NCBI GenBank assembly: GCA_910575245.1
Contig: CAJTEN010000012.1
Coordinates: forward strand, 95,118-159,117
Length of the DNA stretch: 64,000 bases
Reading direction: 5' to 3'
Source of the DNA: Clostridia bacterium
GTDB taxonomy: Bacteria > Bacillota > Clostridia > Lachnospirales > Lachnospiraceae
Both the position numbers and the translations under genes were made by a program. The notes beneath the pieces were generated by a model, which made no database searches, was not told the origin of the DNA, and saw nothing but the letters and a program-made list of their open reading frames with translations. Positions 25,520-33,712 of the stretch are shown here, piece after piece. The stretch's first letter is position 1. Every line of letters begins with the position of its first letter.

Positions 25520-25828
25520 AAAATTAAAAACTTGCATAAGGGCAAGTATTCTGTTATATTAAATCTATCAATTCGAAGTGAATCTCTCGCTTCTGCATGA
25601 CAATATCTATGAAATAAATTGAAATGTAGAAATCTGCATCGGCATCTCGCCGGATATTCACGGAAGAAGAATTAAATTATGAAAGACAGGGATGAAGAAT
25701 CGGTATGTTGTGGGAAAATTCCGCGAGTTGTGTTCATGTCTGCATCGATAGAAAAGCTTTATGATGACAGGCACAAGTATCCGGAAGGCACACGTATATG
25801 CTTTCGTGTACTGTCAGAAGGAGGATGT

Positions 25829-26821
25829 ATGGGATATACGAAGAAAACACTGCAGGAACTTGATCTGATCGATAATTTCCTGTCAAATGCAATCGCTTCC
25901 AATCAGGAGATCAATGAGCCGTTTTACCGGTTATTGTTGTCTGTGCTGCTTGGAAAGGAATTGAAAAGGATAAGAGTACTGTCACAGCAGATGATTCCGG
26001 CTGCCTCTCCAGAGTTTAGGGGTATTCGGATGGATGTAGAGATTACGGAATATGATGAAGGAGCCGTTACGAACGTGTATGATTTCGAACCGCATATCAA
26101 GGATGGACTTCATTTGCCGAGACACAACAGGTACTACCAGGCGAAGATAGATGGCAGATATGTGAAAAGAGGACTGAAGGATTTTTCTCTTATTCCTAAT
26201 CTGTACGTAATCACGATTACGAACTATGATTTGTTCGGGGAAGACTATATGATGTATACAGTCCGAAACAGATGCGAGGAAGTACCTGATATGGAATATG
26301 ATGATGGACTCCGGTTTCTGTATTTTTATACAAAAGGGCAAAAAGGTGGTAGTCAAAAAATAAAGAATATGTTATCATATTTTCAGAACAGCAATAGTAA
26401 GAATGCGGTAGATGATGCAACCAGAAAGATAGATTCCTATGTGACAAAGGTGAAACATCTGCCAGAAGTGGAGGCGGGATATATGACTCTTGGAGATTGG
26501 ATAGATGCGATTGTAGATGAAGCGAAAGAGGATATGCGAGATGAGCTTCGGGCAGAGGTGGCAGAGGAAATATCGGAAGAAGTAACAGAGAAAGTTTCGA
26601 AAGAAGTAACAGAGAAAGTTTCGAAAGAAGTAACAGAGAAAGTATCCAAAGAAGTAACGGAGAAAGTATCCAAAGAAGTAACGGAGAAAAGTATTGAGAT
26701 TTTAGTTGAAATGTTTCAGGAATATAATGATACAAAAGAAAACGCAGTCATCAAACTTCAGACAAAATATCCGGATTTTGCGGATCAGGCTGTAGAGTTT
26801 GTGGAAAAGTACTGGAAATGA
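25829..26821 (+). CDS. Rpn-type PD-(D/E)XK nuclease/putative transposase
   Basis: A 330-residue protein. Residues about 1-225 match the Rpn/YhgA-like PDDEXK family: GIRMDVEITEYDEG, VYDFEPH and LPRHNRYYQAKID, corresponding to the usual D...ExQ core with RxRYY. Here the ExQ is EPH, a possible loss of a catalytic residue. The C-terminal third is a helical coiled-coil arm with nearly five 8-residue repeats (EVTEKVSK). The start at 25829 has AGAAGGAGG upstream; an earlier in-frame ATG at 25679 lacks a good site. Family members promote RecA-independent recombination or act in phage defence; the role here is unknown. Confidence 0.8.
   Translation: MGYTKKTLQELDLIDNFLSNAIASNQEINEPFYRLLLSVLLGKELKRIRVLSQQMIPAASPEFRGIRMDVEITEYDEGAVTNVYDFEPHIKDGLHLPRHNRYYQAKIDGRYVKRGLKDFSLIPNLYVITITNYDLFGEDYMMYTVRNRCEEVPDMEYDDGLRFLYFYTKGQKGGSQKIKNMLSYFQNSNSKNAVDDATRKIDSYVTKVKHLPEVEAGYMTLGDWIDAIVDEAKEDMRDELRAEVAEEISEEVTEKVSKEVTEKVSKEVTEKVSKEVTEKVSKEVTEKSIEILVEMFQEYNDTKENAVIKLQTKYPDFADQAVEFVEKYWK
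26579..26690 (+). repeat. 24-bp tandem repeat encoding EVTEKVSK
   Basis: The unit begins GAAGTAACAGAGAAAG and is 24 bp. About 4.7 copies are present; the first three and last two form sequence subtypes, showing step-wise expansion. The unit length preserves the reading frame. Confidence 0.85.
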
Positions 26822-26942
26822 CAGACGAAGCTATTGGATGAGGCGATGTGCGCAGCACTGTCAGCTGGATGCAGGTGCGGAAGATCATACCTGGACAGGC
26901 AGGACATAAAGTTAATTGGGATGAATCGAACCAGATACAATT

Positions 26943-26996
26943 GAATCAGGGCCGGGCTGATATATTCTGTATAGGTATATTGGCCTGACTCTTTTT
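26943..26996 (+). terminator. Terminator after the Rpn gene
   Basis: AATCAGGGCC pairs with GGCCTGACTC (one bulge) over an A/T-rich loop, followed by TTTTTT. It lies within the 341-bp gap 26822-27162; the rest holds the promoter below. Confidence 0.65.
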
Positions 26997-27036
26997 TCGT
27001 GGGAATATGTATCGGGAAATTGTCATAAAGTCACTA

Positions 27037-27065
27037 TTTACTTTAGCGTGCTACTGTGATAAAAT
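27037..27065 (+). promoter_or_regulatory. Sigma-A promoter of the second amino acid ABC operon
   Basis: TTTACT (27037-27042) and TAAAAT (27060-27065) with 17-bp spacing, about 95 bp upstream of the start codon. Confidence 0.55.
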
Positions 27066-27162
27066 ACAATTCGAATTTGCGATGTAGCCTTGGAGGCAGG
27101 TCTGTTTATACAGCAGAGCCAATTGGCTAAATTCTGAATCGTAAATCTGAAGGAGGATTATT

Positions 27163-28086
27163 ATGAAAAAGAAACTGGCACTTATGCTGGCTGTATCGAT
27201 GACGGTCGGTGGTGTATTGACAGGCTGCGGCAGCGCATCGAATGATGCGGGACCGGCAGCAGCGGATGCCGCAGAAGACGCGGGAGCGGGAGAAGATGCG
27301 GCAGCAGCAGAGGCTGACAGCGCGGATGCCGCTGAAGCGGACGGTGCGGAGGATGCCGGGGCTGCTGATGCATCAGGCGATGCGAATCTTGTGTATGCGG
27401 TAGAAGCAGGTTCTGCAGGAGAAGCGGCAGCGGAGGAGAACGGTTTTCAGACTAATGTAGTGGCATCCCAGGCAGATGCGTTGATGGAGGTTGCATCCGG
27501 TACATCTGATGCGGCGATCATTGATTTGCTGATGGCAGGCGCTATGATCGGTGAAGGCACAAGCTATCCGAATCTGATACACACAACAGAACTGACAACA
27601 GAAGAATATGGCGTGGGATGCCGTAAAGGCTCCGACTTGGCTTCCTTTATCAATTCTGTGTTCGGAGAAAGCTATGCAGACGGTACCATGGAAGAAACGG
27701 CCGCTGTTTATGGTGTACAGGAGGCTCTGGTAGAGCAGGCCGCGTCTGAATTTGTGGAATCCGGGGAAGACAGTGATGTGGCATACATTAAGGATAAGGG
27801 CACACTGATTGTAGGCATTACAGAGTTTGAACCCATGGATTACAAAGACGGTTCCGGTGAATGGATTGGGTTTGACGCGGATATGGCACGTATAACAGCC
27901 GAAAAACTGGGTGTGGAGGCGCAGTTTGTAGTGATCGACTGGGATAACAAGATCATGGAACTGGATTCCGGGAATATCGATGTTGTATGGAACGGGATGA
28001 CACTGACTTCTGAAACAACATCGGCTATGGAGTGTACGAATGCATACTGTAATAATGCGCAGGTGATCGTAGTGCCGGCTGAATAG
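27163..28086 (+). CDS. Amino acid-binding lipoprotein with circularly permuted lobes
   Basis: A 307-residue protein. The lipobox is LTGCG (Cys 21), followed by a 50-residue Ala/Asp/Glu/Gly linker. Residues 74-190 read as lobe 2 of an SBP_bac_3 protein: LVYAVEAGSAGE, ASGTSDAAIIDLLMAGAM, EEYGVGCRKGSDL, and the usual terminal helix YADGTMEETAAVYG. Residues 206-307 read as lobe 1, which normally comes first: KDKGTLIVGITEFEPMDY, GFDADMARITAEKLG, NIDVVWNGMT, then NAQVIVVPAE at the stop. The order is therefore reversed relative to the protein at 16621. Both lobes appear complete, so a working binding protein is expected. It is followed by permease and ATPase genes. RBS AAGGAGGA. Confidence 0.85.
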   Translation: MKKKLALMLAVSMTVGGVLTGCGSASNDAGPAAADAAEDAGAGEDAAAAEADSADAAEADGAEDAGAADASGDANLVYAVEAGSAGEAAAEENGFQTNVVASQADALMEVASGTSDAAIIDLLMAGAMIGEGTSYPNLIHTTELTTEEYGVGCRKGSDLASFINSVFGESYADGTMEETAAVYGVQEALVEQAASEFVESGEDSDVAYIKDKGTLIVGITEFEPMDYKDGSGEWIGFDADMARITAEKLGVEAQFVVIDWDNKIMELDSGNIDVVWNGMTLTSETTSAMECTNAYCNNAQVIVVPAE

Positions 28087-28200
28087 AGTCAAATGTGAAG
28101 AGGGGAATCTACGCAACAGCTCTGCGCACTTGCTGCGCTGAGCGAAAAAGCCGAAAAGATTCTCTGCAAGAGGATGTGCAGTATTGAAGGAGAAGCAACT

Positions 28201-28860
28201 ATGTTTTGGAGTGTTACACGGTCACTGTTTGACGGACTGTTGACAACGTTTCAGATTTTTGTCTTTACATTGTTAATTTCATTACCGTGTGGGCTTATTC
28301 TGGCGTTTGGTTCTGTCAGCAGATGGAGACCGCTGCGTTATCTGATACAGGTTTTGGTATGGATTATTCGTGGTACGCCACTGATGCTGCAGCTTATCAT
28401 TATCTTTTATGGACCGGGACTGTGGCTGGGGCATAATATTTGGAGTGGCAATGAAACAGGGCGTATTACGGCTACCGTTGTGGCATTCAGTATCAATTAT
28501 GCCTGTTATTTCTCGGTGATCTTCCGGGGAGGGATCGAAGGGGTTCCGGCGGGACAGCGGGAGGCCGGTGAAGTGCTGGGTATGACCAGGAGCCAGATTT
28601 TTTTCAGGGTAACGCTTCTGCAGATGGTGAAACGTGTAGTTCCTCCGGTGTCCAATGAAGTGATTACACTGGTGAAGGATACTTCTCTGGCGCGTATGAT
28701 TGCCGCCTATGAACTGACGTTTGCGGGATATTCATTTATGAAGAGTAATGGACTTACATGGCCGCTGTTCTACACAGGAGTGTTCTATTTGATTTTTGTA
28801 GGTGCATTGACGCTGTTGTTTAATTATATTGAGAGAAGATTGGATTATTTCAGAACATAA
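28201..28860 (+). CDS. Polar amino acid ABC transporter, permease
   Basis: A 219-residue HisM/GlnP-type membrane protein. LLTTFQIFVFTLLISLP opens the domain; IIRGTPLMLQLIIIFYGP is the typical RGTP block; the EAA loop is EAGEVLGMTRSQIFFRVTLLQ. It works with the binding protein and ATPase on either side. The start at 28201 has GAAGGAG upstream. Confidence 0.92.
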   Translation: MFWSVTRSLFDGLLTTFQIFVFTLLISLPCGLILAFGSVSRWRPLRYLIQVLVWIIRGTPLMLQLIIIFYGPGLWLGHNIWSGNETGRITATVVAFSINYACYFSVIFRGGIEGVPAGQREAGEVLGMTRSQIFFRVTLLQMVKRVVPPVSNEVITLVKDTSLARMIAAYELTFAGYSFMKSNGLTWPLFYTGVFYLIFVGALTLLFNYIERRLDYFRT

Positions 28861-28913
28861 GACGTCATGGAGGGGAATGTGACAAGAAGAGAGGACAATG
28901 GAAGGACATAGAC

Positions 28914-29699
28914 ATGGCGATTTTGGAAGTGAGAAATATTGAGAAACAATTTGATGCAACCATGGTACTGAATGATGTCAGTTTTTCACTGGAAGAAGGT
29001 AATGCGTTGGCAATCATCGGGTCATCGGGTTCCGGTAAGACTACACTTTTGCGTTGTCTGAATTTCCTGGAGATGCCGGATAAGGGATCTATTATTGTCA
29101 GGGGAGAGACACTTTTCGATGCATCTATGCCGCGTAAAGAGCAGGAGAGAGGGCTTAGGACCAAGCGGCTGCATTTCGGGATGGTATTCCAGTCTTTCAA
29201 TCTGTTTCCACAATATACGGCCCTGGAGAATGTCATGCTGTCCGAGAAGCTTCTGGCGAAAGAAAGACCGGATTTTAAGCAGAATAAGAAAGAAATTTAT
29301 GCACAGATCGAGGGGCACGGTGAAGCACTGCTTAAGCAGATGGGACTGGCAGACCGGATGTCTCATTATCCGCATCAGCTGTCCGGAGGGCAGCAGCAGC
29401 GTGTGGCGATTGCCAGAGCCCTGGCGCTTCAGCCGGATATTCTGTGCTTCGACGAGCCTACTTCCGCTCTGGATCCGGAATTGACGGGTGAGGTATTGAA
29501 GGTCATCCGAGGGCTTGCGGACCGGAAAACAACGATGATCATTGTTACACATGAGATGGCATTTGCGAGAGATGTGTCGGATCAGCTGATTTTCATGGAT
29601 GACGGCGTGATTGTGGAGCAGGGCGATCCCAGGCAGGTGATTGATCATCCGAGGGAAGAGCGGACGAAACAGTTTCTGACGAGGTATGCACAGAGGTAA
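28914..29699 (+). CDS. Polar amino acid ABC transporter, ATP-binding protein
   Basis: A 261-residue ATPase. Walker A GSSGSGKT, Q-loop VFQSFNLFPQ, signature LSGGQQQRVA, Walker [15 protein letters not shown]-loop VTHEM. It carries a 20-residue insert (MLSEKLLAKERPDFKQNKK) compared with the ATPase at 15698. It is the last gene of this operon; the next 200 bp consists of repeats. Confidence 0.94.
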   Translation: MAILEVRNIEKQFDATMVLNDVSFSLEEGNALAIIGSSGSGKTTLLRCLNFLEMPDKGSIIVRGETLFDASMPRKEQERGLRTKRLHFGMVFQSFNLFPQYTALENVMLSEKLLAKERPDFKQNKKEIYAQIEGHGEALLKQMGLADRMSHYPHQLSGGQQQRVAIARALALQPDILCFDEPTSALDPELTGEVLKVIRGLADRKTTMIIVTHEMAFARDVSDQLIFMDDGVIVEQGDPRQVIDHPREERTKQFLTRYAQR

Positions 29700-29732
29700 A
29701 AAGAATAGTTGCGATTCCAAAGTACACAATGA

Positions 29733-30116
29733 GTAACAGTTCAGCCCACAATGTCATTAAGTTAAGCCGGACGCGCCTGACATGATAGGAATCTCCTAAG
29801 GACGCGCTTCCGCTCAGTTCCAAACGCAGCGGTACTAAATTCGTGAAAAACCTCATTAAGTACCGGCGTTTTCCAATGGCCCTCAGGAGAATCCTATCAT
29901 ATCAGACGCTGTGTATAGACTTAACTTAATGACATTGGTTCAGCCCAGGACTTTGCATTTACTGCAAAAAACTTTGTATCTGGTACAAAGTTTGTAAGAA
30001 CGCGTAGATTTAGCCGAGAGAGAATCTGGTCTCCACTCCGTTCCGGCCGGAGTGGAGCGTAGACACTTGGAATGGGCAGATTCCGTAACAGGGAAGCCGC
30101 AAGGCTGAACTATTAC
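29733..30116 (+). repeat. Family 2 repeat, full length, interrupted by MITE copy C
   Basis: Left end GTAACA at 29733, then the MITE with its duplicated 10 bp, then GTTCAGCCCAGG onward to GGCTGAACTATTAC at 30116. Without the insert the element is about 185 bp. It shares with 25317 the blocks GGAGTGGAGCGTAGACACTTGG-like and CAGATTCCGTAACAGGGA. It fills most of the 559-bp gap between the ATPase and the XRE gene. Confidence 0.75.
29749..29937 (+). mobile_element. Family 1 MITE, copy C, with perfect 10-bp target duplication
   Basis: A 189-bp element flanked by GTTCAGCCCA at 29739-29748 and 29938-29947. Same orientation and length as copy A, differing at a handful of positions. The target is the left end of a family 2 repeat. 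Confidence 0.88.
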
Positions 30117-30139
30117 CACAATGAATCATAAAAATGGAA

Positions 30140-30182
30140 AGCCTACTTAACATTTTGCGTTGAGTAGGCTATATTATATTTA
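30140..30182 (+). terminator. Hairpin, probable terminator
   Basis: AGCCTACTTAAC (30140-30151) pairs with GTTGAGTAGGCT (30159-30170, one G-T pair), followed by A/T-rich ATATTATATTT. Confidence 0.5.
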
Positions 30183-30258
30183 AGATGGAAGGTTGACTTT
30201 CCATGCGGACGGATTTAGAAGATACTTTGGCAGACTGAAAGAATGGTACGGGCGGGTC

Positions 30259-30459
30259 ATGAAGAATTATTTGGAGAAATTACGGAAAGAGCGGGGGATC
30301 AATCAGGAGGAACTGGCGGCGCTGGTAGTGTCACGACAGACGATAGGTTCTCTGGAAAATGGCAGATACAATCCTTCCATTCTGTTGGCGTTTAAGATTG
30401 CCAGATATTTTCGGATGAGCATTGAAGATATTTTTATTTATGAGGAGGATGCAGAATGA
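30259..30459 (+). CDS. Small XRE-family transcriptional regulator
   Basis: A 66-residue protein that is essentially one HTH_3 domain: YLEKLRKERGINQEELAALV, SRQTIGSLENGRYNPSI, FKIARYFRMSIEDIF. It matches the YozG-like mini-XRE regulators that commonly precede a small membrane-protein gene. Its stop overlaps the ATG of the following, frameshifted gene (ATGA), the usual arrangement for this pair. The ribosome site is weak. Confidence 0.88.
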   Translation: MKNYLEKLRKERGINQEELAALVVSRQTIGSLENGRYNPSILLAFKIARYFRMSIEDIFIYEEDAE

Positions 30460-30744
30460 GGCAGAATAAGGCAGAATAAAGCGCTTATCATTGAATTTGT
30501 GATTGGTATTATCTTGGCCGGAGTGAGATTGGGGACTGAGTTTGATTATTATTCCACATTAATTTTTGCTACGGGATTCGGGCTTGCCAGTGTCCGGATT
30601 ATGCTGATTGTGCTGTTACTTTTAGATTTTGTGCTTGCGCTGCTGCGTGCGGAGGCATGGGTAACCGGGATGGTATTTGTGCTGTTTGTGCTGCTTTGGG
30701 TGTCGGATGTGGCAGCATTTCGTTACCTGGAGAAGAGAATGTAG
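30456..30744 (+). pseudogene. Small membrane protein, frameshifted by a 10-bp tandem duplication
   Basis: The ATG at 30456 overlaps the XRE stop but runs into TAA at 30477. The cause is a tandem duplication of AGGCAGAATA (30459-30468 and 30469-30478). Removing one copy gives a 92-residue frame opening MRQNKALIIEFVIGIIL with about three membrane helices, ending at 30744. The rest of the frame is intact, so the change looks recent. A start at the GTG 30499 could still give an 81-residue product. Such proteins are normally partners of the preceding XRE regulator; function unknown. Confidence 0.7.
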
Positions 30745-30784
30745 TGAAAAGGAGTTCCAGATGCCCATAATCCTGTAAGCAGGC

Positions 30785-31918
30785 TTATGGGCATTGTTCC
30801 CGGAACAGATTGTCCACCGCAATCTGATATGCAGACAATCGGTCTGCCTTACGGATCTTTTTCAGATACGCAGCGGCATTCTTTCGGACATGACTGGTGG
30901 AAGCAGGAGCAGTGGCAGCGCAAGGAGCAGTGGGATGGGCATTAACAGTCCCTGACTCTGTAAAGGAAGAGATCATATAGGCCCAGAGATCTTTCATCTT
31001 GAATAAAACGGGAAGATCCCCGGACATAATCTGTCTGTAGCCGTCTAAAATTTCGTCATGAAAAGCACGCAGCGTTTCCAGGTCGGGGCCGCCTTCTGTG
31101 ACGGTGTCTTTGCCGGTTTGTCCGGAGCACCGAAGCTGCTTTACCAGCGCGGGGTTTCGCAGCAGTCCGCGCCCGATCATGATGCGGTTTAAGCCGTCGT
31201 ATCTTTCAGGAAATGGGGCGCCTGCTGCGGGGTTCGTCTGCTGCAGCCCACCCGCGCCGGGCATTCCCCTGACAGCCGGTGTGTTCTTTATGACAGTATC
31301 GACAGTATTCTGTAGACTTTCCCACGAAATGATATCTCCGTTATAGCAAAGCGGGATTCCGGCACAGCGCAGCCGTTCTATGGCATCGGCATAGGCTTCC
31401 GGGTGGGGTCTGCCTGTATAGAATTCCTGCAGCAGTCTGGTATGGACGATCAGCTCATGGACAGGGTATTTTGCATAGAGATCCAGCAGGCGGTTCCACT
31501 CCTTCAGGTCAGATACGCCCAGCCGTGTTTTGATGGAGATTTTCAAAGGGCACTTTTCGTAAATTTCACAGAGAAATGCATCCAGGGCATCAGGGTCGCA
31601 TAAGAATCCTGCACCTCGCTTTTTGGCAGTGACGGTGCCGGAGGGACAGCCCAGATTCAGATTGACGGTGTCATATCCATAGGAGGCAATCCGCTTGGCA
31701 ATAGTCAGGAAATCATCGGCTTTGTTGGCCAGTATTTGCGGCACCAGAGTAAGCCCGGTGTTGTTCTCGGGCAGAATATCCCTGCGTTCCCTGGGGGTCA
31801 TTTTCCGGTCTGCGATAAAGGGGGTAAAATAGCGGTCTATGCCGCCGTACCAGCGGGCATGTGCTTTGCGGTAAATATAGGTGGTGATGCCTTCCATCGG
31901 CGCTGCATAGTATAACAT
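30785..31918 (-). CDS. tRNA-dihydrouridine synthase (Dus family)
   Basis: A 377-residue FMN-dependent TIM-barrel enzyme that reduces uridine to dihydrouridine in tRNA. Motifs: opening YYAAPMEGITTYIYRKA, substrate block VNLNLGCPSG, SIKTRLG, ELIVHTR and LCYNGDI, and IMIGRGLLRNPAL. Two low-complexity Ala/Pro/Thr inserts (near 225-245 and 330-345) are not typical. A hairpin at the stop (ATGCCCATAA/TTATGGGCAT) may terminate transcription. Confidence 0.9.
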   Translation of the reverse strand: MLYYAAPMEGITTYIYRKAHARWYGGIDRYFTPFIADRKMTPRERRDILPENNTGLTLVPQILANKADDFLTIAKRIASYGYDTVNLNLGCPSGTVTAKKRGAGFLCDPDALDAFLCEIYEKCPLKISIKTRLGVSDLKEWNRLLDLYAKYPVHELIVHTRLLQEFYTGRPHPEAYADAIERLRCAGIPLCYNGDIISWESLQNTVDTVIKNTPAVRGMPGAGGLQQTNPAAGAPFPERYDGLNRIMIGRGLLRNPALVKQLRCSGQTGKDTVTEGGPDLETLRAFHDEILDGYRQIMSGDLPVLFKMKDLWAYMISSFTESGTVNAHPTAPCAATAPASTSHVRKNAAAYLKKIRKADRLSAYQIAVDNLFREQCP

Positions 31919-31949
31919 ATTCTATAGATTCTCCTGTATGGTTTCTTCA

Positions 31950-31996
31950 CGGATAATAATTCAGGCAGGTCTGTGCATTACTGGCCTGCCTGAATT
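31950..31996 (-). terminator. Terminator of the MATE gene
   Basis: AATTCAGGCAGG (31958-31969) is perfectly complementary to CCTGCCTGAATT (31985-31996). The T-tract on the reverse strand is weak (ATTATTA). Confidence 0.55.
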
Positions 31997-31997
31997 G

Positions 31998-33392
31998 TTA
32001 CGTCTGTTCATTCTGAACCGTCTTTTCATCTTGGGTGAAAATGTCATCTCTTGTAATGTTCTGCAGCCATTTGCCGCTTCGGTAACGCTTGATGACCCAA
32101 GGCCATTTCACGAATTCGTCGGTGCATAGCAGGAAATAGACAACCAATACCGGAAGCTTAAATACAAAGGCGGCAATAAATCCCAGCGGAACCGCATAGC
32201 ACCACATATCTATCGTGTCACAGACCATTCCGAACCGTGTATCTCCTCCAGCGCGGAATACACCTGCGATCAGCGTCGTGTTGACGGCAGCGCCCATGAC
32301 ATAGTAGCTGTTGATGAGAAGCATATATTTCAGATAGTGCATTGCCGTATCCGTCAGAGAGGCAAAATGCAGGACAAAAGGGGTGACGGCGAGAATAATG
32401 GCGCCGCCTACGGCGCCGGTGATGACAGTAAGCTTCACCAGCTTGGAGGCATAGATTTTAGTGCGCTCCATGTCGTTTTCTCCCATAACATTGCCAAGCA
32501 GAATACCGCCTGCGCTGGCAGTGCCGAAGCAAAGTACCGTACCGAAATTGCGGACCACGACAACCAGGGAATTGGCAGCTACCGCATCGGTGCCCAGATG
32601 TCCGAGAATGACAGAATACATGGAGAAGGCTACGCTCCAGGATATGTCATTGGCAAGCGCCGGCAAGGACAGATGGATGAAGTCTTTTAACAGTACCTTA
32701 TTGCGGACGAAAATATAGGCCGGATTTAACTTAAGGTCTTTATGAAGCGTGGATACAACGAAACAGCCCAGCAGTTCTATGATACGTGAAGCGGCAGTTG
32801 CGATCGCAACACCGGTGGCGCCCAGCTTCGGGGCACCGAACAGCCCGAAGATAAATACAGCGTTCAGTAAGACGTTCAGTGAAAAGGCGAGTATATTCAG
32901 GACCATAGAGGTCATTACTTTACCGATACTACGCAGGATGGACAGATAAACTTCCACGATTGCCCAGCACAGGTAAGTGATGGACATGATCCGCAGATAT
33001 CCGGCGCCGATCCGGATCAGTTCCGCATCTGGGGTAAAAAGCCGCATCATTATATTCGGTGCAAACAGGGCGAAGGCAGAGAAGACCAGTGCGATCAGCA
33101 GGGAAAAGCGCAGTGCGATACCCTCGATCACCTGGATTGCTTTCATATCCTTCCGGCCCCAATACTGGGCGCTCAGAATGGTTGCCCCGGTGCCCAGCCC
33201 ATAGAAAACCATAAAAAGAACGCTTGCATAGTTGGATGCAAGCGACACGGCGGAAATCGATGACTGGCCAACATAGTTCAGCATAACCACGTCTGCAGAG
33301 CTGACGGCAGCGCTTAGCAGGTTCTGTATGATGATAGGGACTACAAGTTTCAAAATCTGAGGATAAAATCTGTCTTTTGCTTTTGTGTTCAT
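31998..33392 (-). CDS. MATE family efflux transporter
   Basis: A 464-residue, 12-helix transporter. Typical segments are SSADVVMLNYVGQSSISAVS, GLGTGATILSAQYWG, and GGILLGNVMGEND. This is the NorM/DinF-like group with a longer C-terminal tail rich in charged residues. The start at 33392 has GGAGA 7 bp upstream. The substrate is unknown. Confidence 0.92.
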   Translation of the reverse strand: MNTKAKDRFYPQILKLVVPIIIQNLLSAAVSSADVVMLNYVGQSSISAVSLASNYASVLFMVFYGLGTGATILSAQYWGRKDMKAIQVIEGIALRFSLLIALVFSAFALFAPNIMMRLFTPDAELIRIGAGYLRIMSITYLCWAIVEVYLSILRSIGKVMTSMVLNILAFSLNVLLNAVFIFGLFGAPKLGATGVAIATAASRIIELLGCFVVSTLHKDLKLNPAYIFVRNKVLLKDFIHLSLPALANDISWSVAFSMYSVILGHLGTDAVAANSLVVVVRNFGTVLCFGTASAGGILLGNVMGENDMERTKIYASKLVKLTVITGAVGGAIILAVTPFVLHFASLTDTAMHYLKYMLLINSYYVMGAAVNTTLIAGVFRAGGDTRFGMVCDTIDMWCYAVPLGFIAAFVFKLPVLVVYFLLCTDEFVKWPWVIKRYRSGKWLQNITRDDIFTQDEKTVQNEQT

Positions 33393-33484
33393 GATCAATC
33401 TCCATTCTGTGATGCAATGTTATATAAGAATACTCTTGTTACGGAGGACTTGTCAATATAGGAATTAAGATTAGTTATGTTTAT

Positions 33485-33673
33485 CAATGTCATTAAGTTA
33501 AGCCGGACGCGCCTGGCATGATAGGAATCTCCTAAGGACGCGCTTTCGCCCGGTTCCAAACGCAGCGGTACTAAATTCGTGGAAAACCTCATTAAGTACC
33601 GGCGTTTTCCTACGGTCCTAAGGAGAATCCTATCATATCAGACGCTGTGTATAGACTTAACTAAATGACATTG
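33485..33673 (+). mobile_element. Family 1 MITE, copy D, with 9-bp target duplication
   Basis: A 189-bp element very close to copy A. TATGTTTAT flanks it on both sides (33476-33484 and 33674-33682). It occupies most of the 320-bp gap between the MATE and AraC genes, together with the family 2 fragment that follows. Confidence 0.86.
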
Positions 33674-33683
33674 TATGTTTATG

Positions 33684-33710
33684 GTAACAGTTCAGCCGAA
33701 AGGCTGTCAC
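33684..33710 (+). repeat. Family 2 repeat, minimal hairpin
   Basis: GTAACAGTTCAGCC, then GGCTGTCACC, a 27-bp hairpin directly after the MITE copy D target duplication and 3 bp from the AraC stop codon. Confidence 0.5.
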
Positions 33711-33712
33711 CC

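Noticed and set aside
25274..25600. A 108-codon open frame across the family 2 repeat
   Set aside because: It is made of repeat sequence (hairpins, GC-rich palindromes), has no ribosome site and unnatural composition.
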